64,000 nucleotides of DNA from Bremia lactucae (Eukaryota; Oomycota; Peronosporomycetes; Peronosporales; Peronosporaceae), in contig NC_090611.1 of the NCBI RefSeq assembly GCF_004359215.1, forward strand, positions 3,220,857 through 3,284,856. Reading direction: 5' to 3'. The position numbers and the translations under genes were made by a program. Positions 40,950-52,365 of the stretch are shown piece after piece. Position 1 is the first letter of the stretch; every line of letters starts with the position of its first letter. Below the pieces are notes generated by a model. The model did not search any database. It had not been told where the DNA came from and worked only from the letters and a program-made list of their open reading frames with translations.

Positions 40950-43240
40950 TCTTAATTAGTGTGATACACACTATTTATAGGGCAGAGTGTACGGAAGTCC
41001 GGATACACACTATTCATAGGGCAGAGCGAATGGAGCCCGGATAGCGAGAGATGCAGCAGTGATCGTCATTTGTGGTGATGGGAAGCGCAATGAGTAAGCG
41101 AGATCAAGAGGATTGTATGATTGAATTGAAGGCGAAGCTTTGGGAATGGGGTTTTGACAACAATGATCTGAGCACGATTGAAATGAACAATAAAAATGTT
41201 GCGGCTGCCATGGATGCCATCATGCATTATCTCTCAGTTTGGCCTGAATGCCGGTTAATAGGTCGATGGCGTGATCAACTACTCGCCTTGCCGAAGAAAA
41301 CGGCGTATCTCTTTTCTCCGCGTCTCCGATCGTGGCGGCGTCTGCTCGCGGGCAGGCTTAAACTAATGGGGAAGGCGATGAGAAGGAAATTGAGGTGGAA
41401 AACGAAGAAGACAATGATGCAGTGGAGAACTTATTGGTCACACGCGAAAGAGCAAGCTCCAACAAGTAACTACACAACAGACAAGGATCAGGGTGGTCAA
41501 GTGGATGATTGGAGACGAAGAAGCAAACGGCAACAAGGGCCTATTCACAAGAGCCGTGCAAGGGTATCCATCTGACTTCCGGCGTCAATGCCAACTGTAC
41601 GAAGGCGTGTCGGTGGTGGAACAATCGCGACAAAATCTGTGCAATTGCTCGCGATTGCCAAAAAATGGTCTCTGTCAATCATAGGCAACCGGGCATACGC
41701 AAGAAGCTGATGTCAAAAGCAGCTCCAGGGCGTTAACCAGTTTGCGTTTGTTCATTCCAGTCCCCTAATTTAGTAGAAAAATAATAAAGAAATTGAAATT
41801 TTTGCAGAAGATCAAGAAAAATTAGTAGTTAAAAAGATGCAGCGAGCAGACTGGGTCAAGTGGCTTTATGCAGAATTTGTGGACGATTTCAATCGCTATC
41901 GGAAAGCGAACGTGAAGCTCTCTCCGAAGCTGCTTCTACAGTAGGCGAATGACATTATCCGCGAGTCGTCTCATCCAGTTTTTTGTCCCCAACACATTAG
42001 CAATGGAAAATTGTTGATGGATCGAATTGACTATCGCTGGATTCAACGATTCATGGAAGCCTAAAACATCGTTGGCCGCGCACAAACTGGCAAGACCATG
42101 ATTAGCGAGCAGCGAATGGAACATATCGAGAAAGAAGTTGCTTACCATGTGGTATGTAAGTTATTTGTGATATTATTGATCATATTATAGCGGATTGTGT
42201 CGGTGTAGGCGAGTTTTAGTCAGGTTCTTTGGACGAAAATATGGTGGAAATGCTGATGAACACATTTTGTAATCAATATGGATAATGGGTAACGCTAAGA
42301 TTCCGTGGTGATAAAACCGACGTCAAGTACGCTGACGTTTTCTCTGGTGGCATGGGCATGACGATGGTCGTACGGCTTACCGGTGGCCCAGGCGCTACAA
42401 TTTGCTCCCCATTTGTGATCTTTCAGAACAAGGACTGCTCCTATCCCATCTGTTGTGTGCCAGATGATGTTCCTGGCGTCTCCTATAGATCAGTTAAGAA
42501 AGGTTTGATGACAAAAAAGGTTTGGTTGGAGTGGCTGAATAAGCCTCGCGCTCAGCAACGTAATTTCCCTGCCATCAACATGCCCGAGCACAAGCGCGTT
42601 ATTTATGTATACAACTATGGAGGACACAATGACGGCCTCGAGGTGGAGGATTGCCTGAACCGCATTAGTGCTAGCATACGCAAGCTTGTAGCATGCACCA
42701 CAGACAAGGTGCAGTCGTGCGAAAGCTTTGTGATATCCAAGGTTAAGGACGAGTGGATGATCCTTTGGGAGGAGTACAAATTCAAGGCGATCAAAGAATG
42801 TTGTTTGCTAATGTGTCGGGGGCTATCAAAATCTCTGGCATGACAATCTTTCTAAAGATGGCAAAAGAATCGGTTCGTCGAGTAAACGCAATAAAGGATG
42901 CCACTGGCCTGTCTTACGCGCGCAAGGCCATTATCAGATGTAATCTATCCCTGGATGTGATCTGGCAGGGGCATATTGCACAGCTATCACCTGAACTGCA
43001 GGCGATTGTGAACGAGAATCGAAATCATTTTGATGGAGAACCTGCGCCCCCTTTGCATTGAGCGTATCCCATCAAAACGACCCCAACTTTTCATCGTTTG
43101 CGCATAATAAATGAAACATCCAGCACTGAGCCTAATACACATTAATCAAGTGTGTATTACTTTAATGTGTTACACATTATTCATATGATGCACATGATTT
43201 TGATGTGCTTCGTGAATAGTGTGATACACACTATTGACGG
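40950..43240 (+). mobile_element. second DDE transposon, decayed, with palindromic ends
   Basis: A degenerate transposase (41072-43061) is bracketed by the same terminal motif AGTGTGATACACACTATT near 40957-40975 and 43216-43235. The motif is itself close to palindromic, so orientation of the ends cannot be fixed. Related motif variants lie at 41005-41020 and near 43140-43180. No target duplication was identified. Confidence 0.6.
41072..43061 (+). pseudogene. DDE superfamily endonuclease transposase, heavily mutated
   Basis: Pieces in different frames read KLWEWGFDNNDLSTIEMNNK, VKWMIGDEEANGNKGLFTRA, then RADWVKWLYAEFVDDFNRYR at 41840, and the catalytic region FSGGMGMTMVVRLTGGPGA, SYPICCVPDDVPGVSYRSV and VIYVYNYGGHNDGLEVED, with SCESFVISKVKDEWMILWEE after it. 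The block before GGH is DNCGGH-like in this type of transposase; here YNYGGH lacks the catalytic Asp. The C-terminus (42753-43061) is in another frame. At least four breaks make it inactive. Confidence 0.7.
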
Positions 43241-43650
43241 ATACCGGTGTAACTCTATAAATAAATAATGTGATATTTGTTCTCTTAGAAATAAGGTTTA
43301 TCAAAAAGTGAAGTTACTGCAATTTTTTTGTAATTTACGTCAGATATATCGATTTCCGAGTGTTTTATTAAAATATGTCGCGTTCTGGTCAGCTTTTTAA
43401 TTATGTATCCTTCCCTCTGTCTTTGCGGCATCTGTATAAGAATGCATGTGATTGTCATTGCGCACTTGAGCATTCTGCACGTATGCCGCACAATGGTGAT
43501 TTTGAGCCCAAAAGGTATGGCCACGTCACCTCAACATTAAGATATCTGCACCTTTGGTTTCTTATTACCCTGATTCGGTGTGGTCAACACACATTTATCT
43601 CAATCTTACATACATATAGTTGGAAAAGCTCATTGCAAGCTCTGTAGCCA
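43241..43650. other. upstream region of SRP72; no gene
   Basis: About 400 bp between the decayed transposon and the SRP72 start. No clear promoter element could be assigned; several open frames on either strand are short and without domains. Confidence 0.4.
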
Positions 43651-46391
43651 ATGGCGACTGCCGACGTCGCGATTGCAGCGAGCTTTTCAGAGCTTGAAGC
43701 AGCACTTCAATGCGAAAACTTCTCCCGTGCTGTAGAAATTTGCAATAAGAGTGCGTTCTGTGCAGATTTTGTTCTAAACAGCGGAACGCAATGGGTGTTT
43801 CTGACTTTTGTACTCTCATTCGGCGCTCGCAGTTCGCTCCAAGCTTCCGGATGATAAGGATGCCGTTAAGGTCAAGTGTATTGCACTCATTCGTATGAGT
43901 AAGGTTGGGAATTTCTATCATCTTGTACGACAAAAGGAGAAAGCTGACTGCGTTTTTACTTAGTTCGACAAGGCCCTGGAAATCGCCGCCAAGTATGACT
44001 TCTTAGCCACGGAAAAAGCTTATTGTCTGTACCGCCTTAAACAAGACGCAGAGGCACTTCAACTCATACAAGGAGAAGATTTAGAAGCACAGACCGATGT
44101 GCAGCTACATCTAGCAGCCCAGTTGGTAAGATAACGAATTCTACTGTGTCATTCATTGGCTCTGATGCTAAATCCTGGCCTTCTTTGCAGTACTTGCGTA
44201 CCCAAGATTATAAATCGAGTATCAACATTTACGAGCATTTACTTCAGCGAGCCAAGAAGGTTACATGAGAGTCCAAATGTATTGCAATTTGACGTATCTG
44301 ACACCTCGATGGAATGACTTTAGGGCGATGATCTTCTTGAGCTACAGACCAACCTACTTGCAGCGTACGCAAGTGCAAATCGAAGCCAGGAGCTGATAAA
44401 CCGCGAGATCTTGGTTCGTACTTATTTTTATCAGTGATATGGATCGAGTGAGTAACGTGGACCTTTTGCTCCGCAGATTGAAGACGGCTATGAAGTAGCG
44501 TTTAACAAGGCATTTGTGTATATTCAGTCGGGCGAATGGGACGCCGCAGAGGAGCTGTTACTGACTGCTGACCGTACAAAACATTTCGTATCTATTTGCC
44601 ACTTGCTGTATTGCTTTAACACGTCAAATGCTCCGATAGGCTTGTGTCGTGATGCATTCGTGGCAGATGGTGCCTCGGAATCGGCCATTGACGAAGAAGT
44701 GGCAGTCATTAAAACACAATTGGCATTCGTGAAGCAGAAGCGTGGGGACCGAGACGGTGCACTCGCGGACTATCGCAGCGTGCTGAAGCTAAAGTTTGTG
44801 CGGAAGGCCTTTGTTGGCATTAAATACTGATGGATGGTTTGCTTTGTAATGGCTCTTTAGATTACACGATCGTAGCGTGGGTGCAGTGGCTTCCAATAAT
44901 ATCGTAGCGATTCGGAAAGAGCGTGACATGCTCGACTCAATCAAGCGGCTGAAGAACATTGATACGTCCGTGTTGTCGGAGAAGCTACTTCCCGCTCAAA
45001 GGGAGGCAATTCTTACAAATCGGGCGCTGCTGCTGTGTCTAATGAATAAGGTGCATTCTCGTCTTTACATACATCATCTTGGGATACAATATTGACATGA
45101 TCTTGCATGATTCAATTAGACGGAAGAATGCCGCGAGAGTTTATCGATATTAAAGGCCCAGTTCCCGTTGTCAAAGTCAGTTGCTGATATTATTGTCTTA
45201 CTGGCGATCAAAGACCAGTCACCGGCAGCCGTTGTGGCACAGCTTGAGGTTCCTCGAACTCGCTGCGTAATTACTTCAATGAGAATCTCTCTGACAAATC
45301 GTTTGCCATTCTTCTTTGCTAGAATGACACGAGCATTGGTGGTCGTCTTGGCCTCGCCCACGTCTTTTTAACTGAAGGACACGTGCTCAAGGCTGCTGAG
45401 TGCATTCGCTCTATCGAGCAATTGGCCCACTCTCCTGGCACAGTGGCCACTCTTGTTGCCCTCTACGAGCAAGGAGGCGACTCGGCATCGGCGCAAGCTG
45501 TGCTTCAAGAATCTCTGGCTTACCACAAGGCTCGTGACTACACTTCGGAGCACGCTGTCAAGATTCGGGAGGGTGACTGCTGGTATAAGATCCAGAAACA
45601 GCAGTATCGAGAAGCAGCGGCCGCCTACTTGGAGCTCCTAGAAGGAGAGACTGCGGGCGCATTGGATCGCGATTTACGCTTTCGTTTAATGGCCTCGTTG
45701 GTCATTGCATTGTAAGTTCCCGAGTCCAGTACGAAGAGTTTCAAGTGTTTTTGTTTTTTTTCACACATTTTAAAACGTGTAGATCGTTTTGTGATGCTGA
45801 CGCTGCTCAAGCGCGGTGTGCGATGCTTCCTGCTATCGACGAGAGTGGCGTAGATCCAAGTGAATTAGAACAGCGAGCTCCCCGGTCAGCTCATTTTGCT
45901 GCCAAGTTTACGGATACTGGCGACAAGAAAAGCGAGTATGTATCGCAAATAGTTCCGCTTACCATTTTTGGTAGCATCAAAGGCGTTAAAGGATTCGTGG
46001 TGTCTGACTGTGCTTCTTCTTCTTCTTTCACAGGCGTAAGCGAGCCGCAAAGAGTCCAGAAGCTGTGGCTCGCAAGCGTGCAAAACGTAGGGAAGCGCAT
46101 TTGGCCAAATTGCGAGCTCGTCCGGACTACAATGCATCCATTGGATTACTAAATCCGGATCCAGAGCGCTGGATTTCGCGCAAGCAGCGCTCATATGGCA
46201 AGCGTGGTCGCCGTGGCCGCAACCGCTTTGTTGGAGCTCAGGGTGCTGGCATGAGTACGGAAAAGGACGCTTTCAAACTCGATGCTGCCGCTCGTGCTGC
46301 TCGCAAGGCCGAAATAGTTAAACCTGCTGCCGTCGTCGTCTCGAGTAACTCGGGTATCCGCAATTCCAAGAAAAAGAAGAAACGCAGATAG
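43651..46391 (+). CDS. SRP72: signal recognition particle subunit SRP72
   Basis: SRP72 binds 7SL RNA with SRP68 and is needed for SRP function in targeting secretory proteins to the ER. The gene reads as 12 exons: 43651-43750, 43833-43903, 43964-44125, 44191-44259, 44324-44413, 44477-44573, 44640-44793, 44861-45050, 45120-45248, 45323-45711, 45783-45935, 46034-46391. All junctions are GT-AG, introns 60-98 nt, and phases agree throughout, giving 653 residues (human about 670). TPR-like helices fill the first two thirds (LEAALQCENFSRAVEICNKI, YLRTQDYKSSINIYEHLL, HVFLTEGHVLKAAECIRSIE). The C-terminal part carries the SRP72 RNA-binding motif NPDPERWISRKQRSYGKRG and a lysine-rich tail. Intron 9 could instead be damaged coding sequence (see findings). 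It converges on the bL19m gene. Confidence 0.93.
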
Positions 46392-46570
46392 AGGATATCG
46401 ACGCGCAATAAAGTCGACGCGAGTGTTCTCAAGTGGCAGAAGCCGATAGAGGCGAATTCTGATTGTCTGCAGCTTGTTCTTTTACTGAAAAGATGTTACT
46501 ATAAAGTAATTTCTTACCGAGTGATTTGATGTTTGTATGTCGCTAACCGAGTCAAAAGAAACTGCATGGC

Positions 46571-47178
46571 CTAAACAGTCGTAAAACTTGGCGCTTTTTC
46601 ACGCAGATAAAAGAGTTTTGCACGACGCACACGCTTTTTGCCTTTGTGAATGAACGCCTCTTGCAGTACCTTGACACTCTGCAGTAGCGGTGAATGTAGA
46701 AATATCTTTTGCTCGTAGCCGTAGCCACCAATGTGCTGCGTTCAAGATGATGAATACAGTACGTTAAGAGCTATGGGAGGTTAAGTAATAAAAAAGCAGA
46801 TTAAAGCCTCACGTTGCGAAGAATAAAAGAGCTGCCCGTGCCGCGGTTTCGCCGTGCGAGCACGACGCCTTTGACGCGCTGGACGCGGCTACTTGTGCGA
46901 CTAAGCAGATAGTGCACTTCAACCGAGTCTCCAGGCTTGAACGTTTCAATGTGTTTACCCTTCGAGTAATTTGCCACGGCCTCCGCCTCTAATTGTTGAA
47001 GCAATGAAGCCGCGCGCTTTGTTGGGATCTTGAGCTTCGTGTGCTTGTTTTTTTCAAAAGGCGTCACTAGATCAGATGCCTTGCTTGTAGGTAGGGTTAT
47101 TTGCGTACTAAGGAATAGCAATCCGCGCGACCTTGCGGCACTAGCGACAGACCCGAAGCTCTTAATGGCAGCAAGCAT
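46571..47178 (-). CDS. mitochondrial large-subunit ribosomal protein bL19m
   Basis: The protein would be part of the mitochondrial ribosome. Two exons, 47178-46813 and 46735-46571, are joined over a 77 nt GTGAGG...GCAG intron in phase 0, giving 176 residues. The core matches the bacterial-type L19 family: FKPGDSVEVHYLL, RVQRVKGVVLARRNRGTGSS, FILRN then HIGGYGYEQKIFLHSPLLQS and RRAKLFYLREKAPS. The chosen ATG at 47178 opens a basic, hydroxylated, alanine-rich stretch (MLAAIKSFGSVASAARSRGL) typical of a mitochondrial presequence. An open frame continues upstream to about 47277 after a possible acceptor, so a further 5' exon is possible. Stops of this gene and SRP72 are 180 bp apart. Confidence 0.88.
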
Positions 47179-48899
47179 TGTTTCGACCTTTGTGGGACCA
47201 ATCGTAACAAAACCGCGACTTACGTGGTCCACATGAAGAGCTGCAAAAAGGTACTTTTGTAAATCTTTTACCTGCAAGCAGCGTCAAATACTTTATTACT
47301 TGAAATCACTACGCAAAGGCTAAAAAAGATTTGCACATTTATATTGCACATTTATATTGCAAATCAGACATATTGTCAATCAAACTAACGAGTCTATCGT
47401 AAGATGCTTGCGCTTACTGGAATATCGGTGGTGAGTGCTCGTCATATACATGCTCAGCAAGTCAGATGATGTCGGCAAATACTATTCGTCATTTTCCCCA
47501 AAGCACGCTTTTTGGAACATTTACGTGATCACCTTAGGATCGCTGGTTTCGAAATATCGCACAAAAAATAGCCGGTGGTGCTAGTTTGCGTCTGAAATTG
47601 ATATGTGCGCTCACTCACAGATACATGCGTGCGAAGAATCACTGAACATCAGTCTGCAAGTGACATTTCATTATCATCGGGTGCCTGATGTATACGGACT
47701 ACTTCAACTTCTTAATATAATCAAAATCTTTGATATTTCCCTTTAGGGTGCCTAACGAAACGAAGGAACATAATTACTGAAGGTGTATTTACAAAACGAA
47801 GTGGCGATGGCATGCTCAGGGGGTTTAGCTTCCTCATTGACTGTAGTTGTAAAAATTTTTAGGGTGAGGTATTTACCAAAAAGCTGAGGTACCTACCTAT
47901 ACCGGCACCCTTCCCTTTATCGTCGGGCGGGTAATTAACGGCCAAAATGTCTAAATAAAATAATTTGCTTCGTGCTGAGATAGCTACACAATTCAACCGC
48001 CAATAGATACCTTGCTTAAACTCTCATTTACCTGTGAAAGAACCCAGTAAAAACATTATGTGTCCAATTTACATTAAATGCCGTACGCTGCATCCTCTTG
48101 AGCACTCAGAATTTCTGTCGAATACTAGCAAAACTAAAAATAATTGCTTAAGATTTTATAAAAACAATGACGTTGTTCATTCTACTTTATAAAGGCTACT
48201 CAAGCTCACAAAAAAAGCAGCTAACCCCACAACAGAAACGGGCTTTCGAGCGAATATCTGCAGTTTTGGCACTTAAGGTTGTAATGACAATATACTCCTT
48301 GATTCATCGATGCGCGGAGTTACACTGGATGTATATATTAAGTAAGACCTACGAGCACTTACATGATCCTGCTTTTGGGGCTTCAAGACTTTTTACGCAT
48401 TTCGTTTGGCGTAAAAAAAAGGCACAAATAGCATCAGAGTATACCATCAAGCAGTATTGATCACATCGCTGCATTTCTTAAAAATATCTATACTGAACAA
48501 AAAAGCACCTTTTTGAAAATATTTTACACTCCCGAAGCAGGGCTATAAGTGATGTAGAATAAAAAAATATCGGACATGATTATTTTTAAACATTTACTAT
48601 CTGTTAAAATCTAAATCTAAGATAAAGAACATTTCGTTTGCGAGCTTAAGTGTTTCTCCATGTCTCTACACTAAAGTAAAACTTCTGTCGGTTGCCATAG
48701 CCGCGGAGAAGTGAGCCTGACAGCAGACTTAAATCACGACGGGGGTGTAATTGCTATAAATACTTGCCCTCTTTCGCGCTCGTTTTTTTCTAGCTTTGGT
48801 GCCGGCGTACGTCAGGTTATTGTGTTTATGGTTTGTAATATGAGAGCTAATTTAATTTTTTTATCTTTTTTAATGTCAATTTTCTAGCAAACCTCACCA
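47179..48899. other. 1.7 kb intergenic region, divergent promoters of bL19m and BMT2
   Basis: The two flanking genes diverge from here, so both promoters should lie within. A TATAAAT stretch at about 48755 lies 145 bp before the BMT2 start, and a possible 5' UTR acceptor (TTTTCTAG) ends at 48888. A 97-codon plus-strand frame (48167-48460) has no recognisable domain and an AT-rich composition; it is not called a gene. No transposon piece was recognised. Confidence 0.5.
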
Positions 48900-49754
48900 A
48901 TGGGAATTACAGCGACTAATGACAAAGGTAACACGGCGGCCAAGCCGCCGGCGAAGCAGGCAAAGAAATTGCTCAAGAAATCTCGCAAAGCGCTTCACAT
49001 TGCCCCAATTCATATGAAATCGCGACGAAAGGCGCGTCACGTGACTACAAATTTTCATCGTTTGACGCACGAGCTCGACCGACTCAAACAGCAAGAGCCA
49101 GAAGATGCTGATCGACTGAATCAGCGCATTAAAGACATTAACAAGCAACTAGAAAAGCTAGGTGGCCGCCAGGCCTACCAGGATGCCAGTATTCTCAACA
49201 CGAGCTTTCACCGTACGTCAAAGTGGGTCTTTCAACTGCTCACGCGCTTCGAGATGCGACCAAAAGCCAAGGTGCAGCCACTGCGCGTATTGGAAGTCGG
49301 TGCGATTAATACACAACTACTTTCATGTCCATGGCTGAATGTGCGAGCTATTGATCTCAAATCACGACATGCACGTATAGAGCAGTGCGATTTCTTTAGC
49401 CTCAAGCCTGCGGGTGAATTTCAGATTGTAGTGTCTAGTATGGTACTCAACTGCGTCCCTGGAGCGGAGAAACGTGGCCACATGTTGCGACTCTATCGTC
49501 AACACTTACAAGAAGGAGGCTTGTGTTTCCTAATGCTGCCACTGCTGTGTCTACGTCATTCGCAGTTCCTGACATACACTCGTTTTATCAAGATTCTAGA
49601 GGCTGTAGGCTTTCGTGTGCGAGAGACAAAAGATTCCCCCAAAGTGACTTTCCTTTGCTTGGAGCGGTCGGAGAGCGTGGACAAAAACGCTTTTTTCCCA
49701 CAAAAACGAATGATGGCTTGTAACAAACGCAACAATTTTAGCGTCGTCATTTAG
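48900..49754 (+). CDS. BMT2: BMT2/SAMTOR-type SAM-dependent methyltransferase
   Basis: Yeast Bmt2 makes N1-methyladenosine in 25S rRNA in the nucleolus, and the animal homologue SAMTOR senses S-adenosylmethionine for mTORC1; which role applies here is unknown. The single-exon gene encodes 284 residues. A basic N-terminus (residues 17-50, PAKQAKKLLKKSRKALH) suits nucleolar targeting. The family signature GGRQAYQDASILNTSFHRTS lies at 88-106, the SAM-binding motif LEVGAINTQL at 131-140, the acidic strand ending AIDLKS at 150-155, and the DFFSLKP...VVSSMVLNCVPG core at 164-188. No inactivating change is visible. The stop is only 31 bp from the stop of the convergent CCA-adding enzyme gene. Confidence 0.88.
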   Translation: MGITATNDKGNTAAKPPAKQAKKLLKKSRKALHIAPIHMKSRRKARHVTTNFHRLTHELDRLKQQEPEDADRLNQRIKDINKQLEKLGGRQAYQDASILNTSFHRTSKWVFQLLTRFEMRPKAKVQPLRVLEVGAINTQLLSCPWLNVRAIDLKSRHARIEQCDFFSLKPAGEFQIVVSSMVLNCVPGAEKRGHMLRLYRQHLQEGGLCFLMLPLLCLRHSQFLTYTRFIKILEAVGFRVRETKDSPKVTFLCLERSESVDKNAFFPQKRMMACNKRNNFSVVI

Positions 49755-49785
49755 ATCGAATAAAATGGCTACATTTTGTGATTTT

Positions 49786-51501
49786 TTACGTCGTATTAGC
49801 GGCTATACTTGTCGTAAAGTGATGCAAACACTCGTCGCGCGTTTTCGCAGGGTTTACGAGTTGCCACGATATGATGCGATCTAAAAGCTCTTTCATCTGT
49901 GGACCCGGTTTTATATCACAATGCTTGGCGAGATCATTACCCTGTAATGGAACCACAACACATTAGAGACCTTTTGTCATGACGAGACTTGAACGTACAT
50001 TTAGCAATGGCTTTAACTTCCAGACGTCATGTAAATCAGCATCTTGGACCTGAGAATAAAAATAATCATACCGCGTCGCCACCGACGCGCGGGCGTCGTC
50101 AAGCGATCCCTCAGCGTTCGTGATTTCTTGCACACGTGCAGCATCGCAACAAATTTTCCACTGGGCTCCAATGCGACGGATCAAAAGCCCTACCTTGACA
50201 CGATCAAAAGCATCTTTTGTAGCCATAACAAAGTCATCAACTGAAGCGACGGCAATGGCTACGTCTTTCGCATTTCGATTGGGCAATTTTAAAAAATCTT
50301 GAACCACCACCAACGCAACGGATCGGCGGCGCTTATCGCGCACACAAAGTCGACGAAATGGCAGCAAAAGCGCTGCCAGTACGCGGACTAGGACGTCATG
50401 CTTTTCCTCAGCTGATAACGCGTCAGTGTCTAAATTTTCATCCGTAGCAGCGACAAGGCGATGCATTTCTTTGCCACACTTATAGCTACTATTCCACACG
50501 TTCTCTTCCAATTCCGCCAACTTGCCATCAGAATGACAAAGGGGCATTTTTTCCAGCAGAATTGAAGGCAGAAATACGCTCTCGCATAAATTTAAGTCGT
50601 GTAGCAATCGCAGGGCACGTTCAGGATGTGCTGCGCTTCCTATTAACATACTAGTTAGCTCCTTGCCGACCCGTTCGCGGCTGACCTTACGGACAAAAGC
50701 TTTCCTCACTTCTACGAGCTGAGCTGCGGCACGCAGCTCGTCGTCCAGGGTGCAATTAAATCGGGACGCAAAGCGCACAGCTCGCAGTACACGCAGTGGA
50801 TCATCTAAGAATGTCACGCGGGGCTCCAGTGGCGTGCGTAGGTGTAACTTTATTAAATCGTTAATGCCTCGGCCAGTGTAGTCTTCGACTTGTTTCGTAG
50901 ATAAATTGTAATAGAGACTATTGATCGTAAAGTCTCGGCGCTCAGCGTCTTGCTGGGGGGTTCCAATCGATACCGTTGGGATGCGATTGTCTTCAGACGC
51001 GTAGGCCTCCGCTCGAAGGTTGACAAAGTCCACCCAATGCATGTCGTCTCCAATTTGCATGGTCGCTGTCTCGAGGTGTTTGCTCTGCTCTGGGTTGGCT
51101 TTAATTACCCCTACCGCTCGCGCTGAACGACCTTGCGTCGTCTCATACGCATTAATAAGGTCCGCAAACGCGCGGCCAGTCATGCAGTCCAGTACAATGT
51201 CAATGTCGTCACTATCTCGACCCAACAATTTGTCGCGCACCCAGCCACCTGCAACGCGCAAGACAGCGCCGTTGGCCGCGGGCTGGGAAGCTACGTTTAG
51301 TAAAAACGCAAAGAGGTTTTCTTCAGCTTGCGTGAGATTAACACTGCATTCCAATGCATTAGGCATGGCTAGACGAGGAGCTTCAGATCGCTGCTTCTTA
51401 CTAGGACTCGAGGAAGCGGCTGCCAAGCGCTTCGCCATTGTGCAAGTTTTACGGTCTGTATTAAAGAAGACTACGGTACTAGTTGCAATACTTCTTTTCA
51501 A
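49786..51501 (-). CDS. CCA1: CCA-adding tRNA nucleotidyltransferase
   Basis: The enzyme adds the CCA end to tRNAs, using CTP and ATP without a template, in cytosol and mitochondria. Two exons (51501-49999 and 49941-49786) join over a 57 nt GTACGT...ACAG intron in phase 0, giving 552 residues. Motifs: GGWVRDKLLGRDSDDIDI at 85-102 with the metal-binding DxD at Asp99/Asp101, AERRDFTINSLYYNL at 186-200, VEDYTGRGINDL at 205-216 and DDPLRVLRAVRFASRF at 233-248. The C-terminal exon supplies GNDLAKHCDIKPGPQMKELL, conserved in class II eukaryotic enzymes. The first ATG adds a basic, hydroxylated leader (MKRSIATSTVVFF) and a second ATG follows at codon 22; alternative starts give mitochondrial and cytosolic forms in yeast. 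Without the intron the protein would lack its conserved C-terminus. Confidence 0.95.
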
Positions 51502-51525
51502 CCAATGAACGTCTAGTCATTAACA
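51502..51525. promoter_or_regulatory. 24 bp between divergent start codons (CCA1 / SR-rich gene)
   Basis: If the outermost ATGs are used, the two divergent genes share a 24 bp spacer, so core promoter elements must overlap the coding sequences or real starts must be further inside (second CCA1 ATG at codon 22; ATG 51674 for the SR-rich gene). No known motif is visible in the spacer itself. Confidence 0.4.
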
Positions 51526-52264
51526 ATGACGGATGAAATCGCTGCGACGGAGATTACGAGGCAAATTGCAGCTTTAAAGCCGCGTCTAGTGGGACCAAGG
51601 GGCGTTATGAGTTATTTGGTTCGTGTTGTAGATTCTTCTTCTATAACATGATGCTTTGGAATGGTAATTGACCATGTGCGATGCTGCAGGACAAGCATCA
51701 AGGCGACCAGCGGGCGGACGTGAACAAGACATTCTTGACGAGTGTTATCAGAAGGTATTAGACCTTGTTGTTGATACTTTTCGCTGGATCCGACAAAACG
51801 ATCTCTTTTGCAGTGTAGACTCGCATAATCGGCGACACGAGGAAGACAAATGCTGGACTCTGCGGGAAATGGAGCAGAAGCTGCGGAAGAATACTGAGCG
51901 GCGGAGGAGAGGCCGCGATAAGAGAAGGATGGAAACTCATGGACGCAGCATAAGAAAACGCCGCTGTCGTAGTCGAAGTCGTTCGAGACATACTAGTACG
52001 AGTCGAAGCAGACGACGTAGTCGAAGTAGTGACCGTAGCATAGCTGCCCGGGAGCAGATTGAAACGAAGGACGAGGAGGAAGAACGTAGCTATTGGGCTC
52101 GGAAAAAGGCTGATCGAACCCGCGAGCTTTGGAAAAATTTATACGCTGAAGGCACCGTGTCTGTGGAAAACGGACCCGATTATAGCTCAGATGACGAAGA
52201 CATTCGACCTCCAAAAGTCCGTTGCGCTATAGAAGAAAACACACACAAAAGACAAGATACATAG
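51526..52264 (+). CDS. SR-rich (Arg/Ser dipeptide) protein, function unknown
   Basis: I do not recognise a named family. The main frame (51668-52264) has a short helical part (QDILDECYQKVLDLVVDTFR), a basic stretch, an RS domain (CRSRSRSRHTSTSRSRRRSR) and an acidic end with YSSDDEDIRPPKV. RS domains are typical of splicing or mRNA-processing factors; that role is inferred. An upstream exon starting with ATG at 51526 (MTDEIAATEITRQIAALKPR) can be joined in phase if the intron is 51623-51689 (GTGTTG...TGCAG, 67 nt), giving SYLVR before QASRRPAGG. Otherwise translation would start at ATG 51674. The 51526 ATG is only 24 bp from the divergent CCA1 start codon. Its stop is 101 bp from the AAAP gene stop. 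Confidence 0.65.
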
Positions 52265-52365
52265 CCGAAAGGATACTTCAACGCCATAGAGATTATCTTG
52301 AAGGCACCTCTTACGTTTAAATCAATGAGAACAAAATAACAGCGCATTCAAGTCTACTGCATTCC

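Noticed and set aside
48167..48460. 97-codon frame between bL19m and BMT2
   Set aside because: No recognisable domain, no homologous copy in the window and AT-rich composition; not enough to call a gene.
51020..51508. 162-codon plus-strand frame
   Set aside because: Antisense to the conserved nucleotidyltransferase domain of CCA1.
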